From positions 1 to 11,481 of the forward strand of contig JAVMKL010000296.1 in assembly GCA_031732875.1 (NCBI GenBank): a stretch of 11,481 nucleotides of DNA, read 5' to 3'. This DNA is from JAVMKJ01 sp031732875. Lineage in GTDB: Bacteria > Pseudomonadota > Gammaproteobacteria > Competibacterales > Competibacteraceae. Position 1 is the first letter of the stretch; the number at the start of each line of letters is the position of its first letter. The position numbers and the translations under genes were made by a program. The notes under the pieces were generated by a model that did not search any database, was not told the DNA's origin, and was given only the letters and a program-made list of their open reading frames with translations. This document shows, one piece after another, positions 1-4,711 of the stretch.

Positions 1-127
1 GCCGGTCCGGCAGGTTGCGGACATAGCCATTCACCCCCAGCGCCAAGGCTTTTGCAGCGGTAGCGTAGCGGAAGCCGACGCCCTGAACGCGGCCGGTGAC
101 ATAGCAGCGCAGACAGAGGGTTTTCAC
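1..127 (-). CDS. acyP: Acylphosphatase, N-terminal part (cut by window edge)
   Basis: Acylphosphatase hydrolyses the carboxyl-phosphate bond of small acyl phosphates such as acetyl or carbamoyl phosphate in the cytoplasm. The 42 residues visible begin MKTLCLRCYVTGRVQGVGFR and contain both family signatures: the phosphate-binding loop GRVQGVGFR, with the substrate-binding Arg at residue 20, and GYVRN, with the catalytic Asn at residue 38. Family members are about 90 residues, so roughly half lies beyond base 1. The start is a GTG at 125-127; a strong GAGGAGG Shine-Dalgarno (complement of 132-138) stands 4 bases upstream, which settles this otherwise weak start codon. The gene follows the thioredoxin gene after 58 bases on the same strand with no terminator in between, so they may be co-transcribed. 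Identification is firm; the physiological substrate is unknown, as for most bacterial members. Confidence 0.9.
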   Translation of the reverse strand, partial: MKTLCLRCYVTGRVQGVGFRYATAAKALALGVNGYVRNLPDR

Positions 128-185
128 GTAGCCTCCTCGGGTTCGGGATGTGCTAGGAAGCCGGTTCGGTGGTTTGGGGGCATGG

Positions 186-692
186 CTAGTAGCGTGGCGG
201 GGCGTCCGCCTTGTCGAGCTCGGCCAGTCGTTCGGCCAGCATGGCGGCGGTCACGGTACCCAGGTGGGTATCGGCGAGTTTGCCAGCAGGAGAAACCAGA
301 AACGTGGTCGGCAACCCCTTGAGGTCGAAACCGGACACCGGCTTTCCGCCGCTCAGCACGATGGGGAAGGTGACGGCCAGCCGTGCCGCGAAAGATCGGA
401 TTGCAGTGGGGGCAAGATCCTCCATGTTGATCCCGATGACCGCGGCACGGTTGCCATGTGCCTCGTGGAATACTTGCAATTCGGGCATTTCCAGCAGGCA
501 GGGCGGGCACCAGGTCGCCCAGAAATTGACGACGACCCACTTGCCGCGAAAATCGGCCAACCGCACTGGCCGGTTGTCGAGATCGGGCAGCGTGAAGTCG
601 AGCCCTTGGGCGCTGGCGGAGTGGACCGCCGCCAGCAGGAGCGCCAGGCGGAAAGCGAGACGGCATGGGAGCGGGGAAGCGATGGCAGGCAT
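186..692 (-). CDS. TlpA/ResA-like secreted thiol:disulfide oxidoreductase
   Basis: This is a thioredoxin-fold protein of the TlpA/ResA/AhpC-TSA group, 168 residues. Residues 10-28 form an N-terminal hydrophobic segment ending in SASA before Q29, a good signal-peptidase I site, so the mature protein should be periplasmic. The mature part opens with FTLPDLDNRPVRLADFRGK, the usual TlpA start, followed by VVVNFWATWCPPC with the redox pair Cys62 and Cys65, and later by GLPTTFLV, the cis-proline loop that faces the active site. Family members reduce disulfides outside the cytoplasm, often for cytochrome c maturation or to repair specific partners; no ccm or other cytochrome genes are visible here, so the partner is unknown. 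It sits between a lipoprotein gene (41 bases upstream) and acyP (58 bases downstream). The ribosome binding site before the ATG is weak, so the exact start is slightly uncertain. Confidence 0.88.
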   Translation of the reverse strand: MPAIASPLPCRLAFRLALLLAAVHSASAQGLDFTLPDLDNRPVRLADFRGKWVVVNFWATWCPPCLLEMPELQVFHEAHGNRAAVIGINMEDLAPTAIRSFAARLAVTFPIVLSGGKPVSGFDLKGLPTTFLVSPAGKLADTHLGTVTAAMLAERLAELDKADAPPRY

Positions 693-733
693 CTCGGCGT
701 CTCGATCACGCGGATCCGTGGGTGGCGTTCGAC

Positions 734-1066
734 TCAGGGAAGTACGGATCGGGATACGGGGGGTTGAGACGCTTTCTCCCGGGCCTTGATGGCCTCGTCG
801 CGCGCATCAAGGGCATACCGTCGAGCATCGTCGTAGGCGCCGGCATCGAGACGCGTCTGTGCTTGTTGCAACAGACTCAAGGCCGCCCGCAGAATATCGG
901 GCGAACGCTCGATCGCGCCGGCCGCCTCGGCCGAACGGATAGCCTGCCGGGCGTCGCTCATTTCTTGCACGGGGGCTGTCGCGCAAGCCGCCAGTGCCAG
1001 GGACGCCACGGCGAGTAGCGTGAGTTTGGTGGTCAAGGCTTCGAGAAAGCGGCGGGGCCGCTGCAT
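734..1066 (-). CDS. DUF4398-type small lipoprotein
   Basis: This 110-residue protein starts with a charged n-region (RPRR), a hydrophobic stretch at about residues 15-27, and the lipobox LAAC with the lipidated Cys at residue 28. It is therefore expected to be processed by signal peptidase II and anchored in a membrane facing the periplasm; the residue after Cys is Ala, not Asp, which fits outer-membrane sorting in E. coli terms. The rest is helical and alanine-rich, with the DUF4398 pattern: an A-I-x-x-A-E-A-A-G segment, then LxxAQTRLDAGAYDDARRYA and a second short helix. This domain is common in small envelope lipoproteins, sometimes fused to an OmpA domain, which is absent here. Function is not established. 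It is the first gene of the minus-strand set. No convincing Shine-Dalgarno precedes the ATG, but the start places the signal peptide correctly. Confidence 0.75.
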   Translation of the reverse strand: MQRPRRFLEALTTKLTLLAVASLALAACATAPVQEMSDARQAIRSAEAAGAIERSPDILRAALSLLQQAQTRLDAGAYDDARRYALDARDEAIKAREKASQPPVSRSVLP

Positions 1067-1089
1067 GGGACAAGCAGAACGATAAATTG

Positions 1090-1101
1090 CGAATCAATCC
1101 G
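1090..1101. promoter_or_regulatory. Motif copy 1 in the divergent intergenic region (possible operator)
   Basis: CGAATCAATCCG lies 23 bases upstream of the lipoprotein start. It matches copy 2 at 1186-1197 in 11 of 12 bases and both have near dyad symmetry (CGRAT-CA-ATCCG). No promoter elements are recognisable beside it. A role as a regulator binding site is inference from repetition and symmetry alone. Confidence 0.3.
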
Positions 1102-1185
1102 ATGAATTCACCATGCAAGCTAGCACCGGTTACCCGGGTCGTCAAGCTGGCTTGGGGAATGTCAAGGCCGTTGGTCGGTGATGAT

Positions 1186-1197
1186 CGGATCAATCCG
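1186..1197. promoter_or_regulatory. Motif copy 2 in the divergent intergenic region (possible operator)
   Basis: CGGATCAATCCG is a perfect dyad of two 5-base arms around CA. It is 40 bases upstream of the wrbA ATG and 96 bases, about nine helical turns, from copy 1. Extended by three bases the two copies still agree at 13 of 15 positions. Together they flank the 171-base gap 1067-1237, in which I see no clear sigma70 promoter on either strand. Confidence 0.3.
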
Positions 1198-1218
1198 GTG
1201 GTCGAAGGGCGGGTGATT

Positions 1219-1227
1219 GAGGAGAGG
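1219..1227 (+). promoter_or_regulatory. Ribosome binding site of wrbA
   Basis: GAGGAGAGG stands 10 bases before ATG 1238. It selects this ATG over the in-frame TTG at 1217, which would overlap the site itself and add seven residues not found at the start of WrbA proteins. Confidence 0.75.
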
Positions 1228-1237
1228 GCGCGAGCCG

Positions 1238-1834
1238 ATGGCGGAGATTTTGATTCTATACTACAGCCGCAGCGGGAGTACCGCCGAGATGGCGCGACAG
1301 GTGGCTCGAGGTGTGGAGGAAGTGGAAGACATGATGGCACGGTTACGGACCGTGCCGCCGGTTTCGACCGTTTGCGAGGCGGCCGAGGACGAAATTCCAG
1401 CCGTCGGTCCACCTTACGTCAGTTTGGACGACCTGCGGGAATGCGCCGGTCTAGCCTTGGGCAGCCCCACCCGTTTTGGCAACATGGCCGCACCGCTCAA
1501 GTACTTTCTGGATTCCACCGGAGGGCTCTGGTTGGCGGGAGCGCTATCCGGCAAACCGGCGGCGGTCTTCACCTCGGTTTCAACCCTGCACGGTGGCCAC
1601 GAGTCCACTCTGCTGACCATGATGTTGCCGCTGTTGCACCATGGCATGTTGCTGGTGGGGCTGCCCTTCACCGAGACGGCGCTGAACGAAACCCGCAGCG
1701 GGGGTACGCCGTACGGTCCGAGTCACTGGTCGGGATCGAAGTCCAAGGCGGCGCTCAGCATCGAGGAAAAGCTGCTTTGCCAGGCGCTGGGCCGGCGACT
1801 GGCGCAAGTGGCGCGGCGATTGGGAATCGCATGA
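1238..1834 (+). CDS. wrbA: NAD(P)H:quinone oxidoreductase, WrbA family
   Basis: WrbA is a cytoplasmic, flavodoxin-like FMN enzyme that reduces quinones by two electrons with NAD(P)H, avoiding semiquinone formation under oxidative stress. The 198-residue product begins MAEILILYYSRSGSTAEMA, where SRSGST is the loop holding the FMN phosphate. The family signature GSPTRFGNMAAPLKYFLDST followed by GGLW sits mid-protein, then STLHGGHE and LLHHGM, and near the end GGTPYGPSHWSG, all lining the flavin or quinone pocket in characterised WrbA proteins. Length matches the family (E. coli 198). The stop codon overlaps the start of the next gene (ATGA), so translation of the two is probably coupled. It is transcribed away from the lipoprotein-thioredoxin-acyP group; a link to redox defence through the neighbouring thioredoxin is possible but not shown. 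Confidence 0.93.
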   Translation: MAEILILYYSRSGSTAEMARQVARGVEEVEDMMARLRTVPPVSTVCEAAEDEIPAVGPPYVSLDDLRECAGLALGSPTRFGNMAAPLKYFLDSTGGLWLAGALSGKPAAVFTSVSTLHGGHESTLLTMMLPLLHHGMLLVGLPFTETALNETRSGGTPYGPSHWSGSKSKAALSIEEKLLCQALGRRLAQVARRLGIA

Positions 1835-2262
1835 GCCGGTTCTGGCATGCGGTCGCGCTCGCGGGCTATTTCGGGTTGTTCGGCTTGCTGCTGCTCTGGT
1901 TCGCCTGGCTGGAACCCTCCCGCCGGATGCCGGTCTCGCTGGCGCTGATCCTGCTGGCGGGGCCGTTGCTGATACCCCTGCGCGGCCTGTTGCGGGGTCG
2001 TTCCTATACCCACGCCTGGACCAGCTTTCTGGCGCTGTTCTATTTCACGGTCGGGGTGTTCTACGCCGCGGGACCCATGGCGCGATCCTGGCTGGCTTGG
2101 CTGGAAATCGGGTTCAGCATATTACTGTTTCTGGGGGCGGTCCTGTACGTTCGCGTCCGAGCCCGCGAGCGGCGCGCGGTGCGTGCCATCGAACCCGAAA
2201 CGGTTTCGGCGGTCGAATCACGGGCTTTTGACCTTATCGAGCATGGAGGTGATCATGGATGA
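1831..2262 (+). CDS. DUF2069 inner-membrane protein
   Basis: A 143-residue integral membrane protein with four predicted helices: about residues 7-26 (ALAGYFGLFGLLLLWFAW), 34-51, 63-81 (TSFLALFYFTVGVFYAAG) and 87-107. The pattern of helix 1, a short loop with EPSRR, helix 2 ending IPLRGLLRGR, then SYTHAWTSFLALFYFTVG is typical of the DUF2069 family, small proteins mainly of gamma- and betaproteobacteria with no established function. The C-terminal tail from about residue 108 is charged and probably cytoplasmic. The ATG overlaps the wrbA stop by four bases; I recall the same pairing with wrbA in Pseudomonas, which suggests a functional link, but the role is unknown. The frame is open far upstream of this ATG, inside wrbA, as a high-GC effect; the start chosen gives the full conserved domain. 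Confidence 0.8.
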   Translation: MSRFWHAVALAGYFGLFGLLLLWFAWLEPSRRMPVSLALILLAGPLLIPLRGLLRGRSYTHAWTSFLALFYFTVGVFYAAGPMARSWLAWLEIGFSILLFLGAVLYVRVRARERRAVRAIEPETVSAVESRAFDLIEHGGDHG

Positions 2263-2282
2263 CAGTGGACCAGTCTCGGCTC

Positions 2283-2312
2283 TTGCGAAACAGCCGCGAT
2301 CAATGCTATATT
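2283..2312 (+). promoter_or_regulatory. Sigma70-type promoter of tRNA-fMet and the rimP operon
   Basis: TTGCGA (2283-2288) and TATATT (2307-2312) are separated by 18 bases and match consensus at 4/6 and 5/6 positions. Transcription would start near 2319, a few bases before the mature tRNA end at 2325. The AT-rich stretch 2301-2320 stands out in this GC-rich window. No other promoter is evident before rimP. Confidence 0.65.
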
Positions 2313-2324
2313 ATTTATCTCTGA

Positions 2325-2401
<77 letters not shown>

Positions 2402-2412
2402 AAATTTCAAGG

Positions 2413-2434
2413 AAGCCCGTTAAGGGCTTTTTTT
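2413..2434 (+). terminator. Intrinsic terminator after tRNA-fMet
   Basis: AAGCCC (2413-2418) pairs with GGGCTT (2424-2429) around the loop GTTAA, and the T run extends to 2434 (seven T). It lies 12 bases after the CCA end. The stem is only six pairs, so part of the transcription probably continues into rimP, as in E. coli, where metY is followed by leaky terminators. Confidence 0.85.
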
Positions 2435-2655
2435 ATGCGGCTGCTTCCAGCTCCATCCGGGCTGATCCCGCACCTGGCCGCCCCGCCGTGGGCAAGATGG
2501 CGGGCAGTCGAGGTAGGCGATGTCCGTCGGCGGAGGGACAAATCGCCACGGGCGGCATCCGACCCTTGTGTCAACATGCTGTTTGTGCCGCGCGGGGTCA
2601 ACCAGATTGGCGAACGAGTGGGCCGCGGGCCCATTTTTTGTTTCCGGTGATCGAG
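2435..2655 (+). promoter_or_regulatory. Structured rimP leader (transcription attenuator region)
   Basis: No convincing gene lies in these 221 bases. They fold locally: GATG/CATC plus CCGT-GGCG with CGCC-ACGG make a hairpin at 2519-2559; GACCC (2561-2565) can pair with GGGTC (2595-2599) around the small hairpin AACA-TGC-TGTT (2573-2583); a terminator hairpin follows at 2619-2639. Such a leader ending in a terminator just before rimP matches the attenuator described for gammaproteobacteria (the rimP leader family), and in E. coli NusA and cold-shock proteins control termination here. The stems are read directly; the regulatory role is inferred. Confidence 0.65.
2619..2639 (+). terminator. Intrinsic terminator (attenuator) 17 bases before rimP
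   Basis: TGGGCC (2619-2624) and GGCCCA (2628-2633) form a perfect six-pair stem on a three-base GCG loop, followed at once by six T (2634-2639). It lies in front of rimP and inside its transcript, so it can only work as an attenuator or regulated terminator. Confidence 0.82.
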
Positions 2656-3114
2656 ATGCGCCAGGACCTTCGGACGATCAAGCGGATATTGGCGGCCGTG
2701 GTGGAAACCATGGGCTACGAACTGGTCGGGGTGGAGTTTCATCCCCGCCATGCCAATTCACTGTTGCGGGTCTATATCGATAGTGAAAACGGGATCACCT
2801 TGGACGATTGCCAGCGGGTCAGCCATCAGTTGAGCGGTGTGCTGGACGTCGAGGATCCCATCGCCGGTCGGTACACTCTGGAGATTTCCTCGCCCGGGCT
2901 GGACCGTCTGCTGTTCGATGCCCCGCACTTCGAACGCTTCGCCGGTTCGGAAGTGCGGATTCAGTTGCACGAGATGCTGGACGGGCGGCGGAAACTGATC
3001 GGGCGTCTGCTCGGAATGCGCGGCGGCGACGTGGTGATCGTTGACGGTGAGGGACGGGAATGGCGGGTGCCGCTCGAGCGGATCGAGAAGGCTCGACTGG
3101 TACCCGAACTCTAG
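2656..3114 (+). CDS. rimP: Ribosome maturation factor RimP
   Basis: RimP binds the free 30S subunit and helps the late assembly of the head, mainly through S12 and S19; it acts in the cytoplasm. The 152-residue product starts MRQDLRTIKRILAAVVETMG and shows the two family domains: the N-terminal alpha/beta domain with YELVGVEF and LRVYIDSENGITLDDC, and ISSPGLDRLLFDAPHFERF leading into the C-terminal SH3-like barrel that ends IEKARLVPEL. Length agrees with the family (about 150). An in-frame GTG at 2647 and a long open frame back to 2488 exist, but the latter runs through the terminator hairpin. ATG 2656, preceded by GGTGA five bases upstream, is the best start. It is the first protein gene of the operon; nusA follows after 45 bases. 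Confidence 0.95.
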   Translation: MRQDLRTIKRILAAVVETMGYELVGVEFHPRHANSLLRVYIDSENGITLDDCQRVSHQLSGVLDVEDPIAGRYTLEISSPGLDRLLFDAPHFERFAGSEVRIQLHEMLDGRRKLIGRLLGMRGGDVVIVDGEGREWRVPLERIEKARLVPEL

Positions 3115-3144
3115 GGTGGGATGACAGAGCGTGCGGACCCGGCT

Positions 3145-3150
3145 GGGAGG
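3145..3150 (+). promoter_or_regulatory. Ribosome binding site that sets the nusA start
   Basis: GGGAGG stands nine bases before ATG 3160. The in-frame ATG at 3121 has only GGGTGG directly touching it, with no spacer, and would add 13 residues with no match to NusA proteins. The site therefore favours 3160. Confidence 0.75.
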
Positions 3151-3159
3151 CAGAACGAC

Positions 3160-4686
3160 ATGCGCGTTAAAGACAGCAAAGAAGGCAACAAAGAGATTCT
3201 GCTGGTGGTGGATGCCGTCTCCAACGAGAAAGGTGTCAACAAGGAAATCATTTTCGGCGCCTTGGAAGTGGCGCTGGCATCGGCGGCCAAAAAGCGTTAC
3301 GAAGGCGACCCCGACGTGCGGGTGGCGATCAACCGGCGCACCGGAAGTTATGACACCTTCCGGCGCTGGCTGGTCGTGGCCGATACCGCCCAAATCGAAA
3401 ATCCGGATCGGCAGATCGCTCTAGCCGAAGCATCCCGGCTTCAGCCGGGTGTCCAAGTTGGCGATCACGTCGAAACTCCCCTGGAAAACGCCGATTTCGG
3501 CGGCCGCATCGCCGCCCAGACCGCCAAGCAGGTGATCGTCCAGAAAGTGCGGGACGCCGAACGCGCGCAGATCGTCGATGCCTACCTGCACCGCAAGGGC
3601 GAACTGATTGGCGGGGTGGTCAAGCGTCAGGAGCGTGGCGACGCGATCATCGACGTCGGCGGCAACGTCGAGGCCAAGATCGCCCGCGAGGATTTGCTTC
3701 CCCGTGAGTCGTTCCGGATCGGCGAGCGGGTGCGGGGCTATCTCAAGGACGTCCGCACCGAAAGTCGTGGTCCCCAGTTGTTCGTCAGCCGGGTGGCACC
3801 GGAATTTTTGATTGCCCTGTTTACCTTGGAAGTGCCCGAGATCAACCAGGGGATCATCGAGATCAAGGGCGCCGCCCGCGATCCCGGTTCGCGGGCCAAG
3901 ATCGCCGTCAAGAGCAAGGACGCGCGCATCGATCCGGTGGGGGCATGCGTGGGAATGCGCGGCGCGCGGGTGCAGAGCGTGACCAACGAACTGGCTGGCG
4001 AACGGGTGGACATCGTGCAGTGGGACGACGATCCGATCCGCTTCGTCATGAATGCGATGTCGCCAGCGGAGGTCGAGTCGATCATCGTCGACGAGGACAC
4101 ACACAGCATGGATATCATCGTCGCCGACGAAAAGCAGTTGGCCCAAGCCATCGGTAAGGGTGGGCAGAACGTGCAACTGGCGAGTCGGTTGACCGGCTGG
4201 ACCCTGAACGTGATGACCCGGGCTCAGTCCCAGGCCAAGCGCGGCCAGGAGGACGACGTCCTGCAGCGGATGTTCGTGGAACTGTTGGCCGTGGATGACG
4301 GGATCGCGGCGATTTTGGTACGCGAAGGATTCGCCGGTCTGGAGGAGGTCGCGTACGTGCCTGTTCACGAGATGCTGGAGATTCCGGAATTCGATGAAGA
4401 GATTGTCGAGGAGTTGCGCGGGCGGGCGCGCGATGTGTTGCTGACCCGCGCGATCGCCGCGGAGGAGCGACTCGGTGACACCCGGCCGGCCGAAGATCTG
4501 CTGCGCATGGAGGGTATGGACGAGGAACTGGCCTTTACTCTTGCCAGCCGTGGGATCGCGACGATGGAAGATTTGGCCGAACTGTCGGTGGACGATCTCA
4601 ACGAAATCGCCGGCCTTGATGAGGAGCGGGCCGCGAAACTGATCATGACGGCGCGAGCGCCTTGGTTTTCGAAGAACGGGCGGTAG
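3160..4686 (+). CDS. nusA: Transcription termination/antitermination factor NusA
   Basis: NusA binds RNA polymerase near the RNA exit channel, increases pausing and intrinsic termination, and joins antitermination complexes. The 508-residue product has an N-terminal polymerase-binding domain (about 9-135, NKEILLVVDAVSNEKG, then DTFRRWLVV), an S1 domain (about 145-210, with GELIGGVVKRQERGDAIIDV), KH1 with GMRG at 265-268, KH2 with GKGG at 332-335, and two C-terminal acidic repeats (about 367-430 and 440-506; EGFAGLEEVAYVP and RGIATMEDLAELS). Two repeats are typical of gammaproteobacteria, where the second contacts the polymerase alpha C-terminal domain and masks RNA binding. E. coli NusA (495 residues) starts at the equivalent of NKEIL, so this one carries eight extra N-terminal residues even with the shorter start. 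It ends 25 bases before infB. In E. coli, NusA represses its own operon through leader termination. Confidence 0.97.
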   Translation: MRVKDSKEGNKEILLVVDAVSNEKGVNKEIIFGALEVALASAAKKRYEGDPDVRVAINRRTGSYDTFRRWLVVADTAQIENPDRQIALAEASRLQPGVQVGDHVETPLENADFGGRIAAQTAKQVIVQKVRDAERAQIVDAYLHRKGELIGGVVKRQERGDAIIDVGGNVEAKIAREDLLPRESFRIGERVRGYLKDVRTESRGPQLFVSRVAPEFLIALFTLEVPEINQGIIEIKGAARDPGSRAKIAVKSKDARIDPVGACVGMRGARVQSVTNELAGERVDIVQWDDDPIRFVMNAMSPAEVESIIVDEDTHSMDIIVADEKQLAQAIGKGGQNVQLASRLTGWTLNVMTRAQSQAKRGQEDDVLQRMFVELLAVDDGIAAILVREGFAGLEEVAYVPVHEMLEIPEFDEEIVEELRGRARDVLLTRAIAAEERLGDTRPAEDLLRMEGMDEELAFTLASRGIATMEDLAELSVDDLNEIAGLDEERAAKLIMTARAPWFSKNGR

Positions 4687-4711
4687 GATGAGCTCGTCTT
4701 GGGGGTGGTAA

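Noticed and set aside
1087..1830. N-terminal extension of the DUF2069 frame through the whole of wrbA
   Set aside because: The extension is a +2 shadow of wrbA with low-complexity Gly/Arg sequence; the conserved membrane protein begins at ATG 1831.
2435..2650. Small 71-codon open frame in the rimP leader (possible leader peptide)
   Set aside because: No Shine-Dalgarno, starts in the T run of the tRNA terminator, runs through the second terminator hairpin, and has no codon run suggesting attenuation by translation.
2488..2655. Extended rimP start at ATG 2488
   Set aside because: Adds 56 residues without similarity to RimP and would be encoded through the leader stems and terminator.
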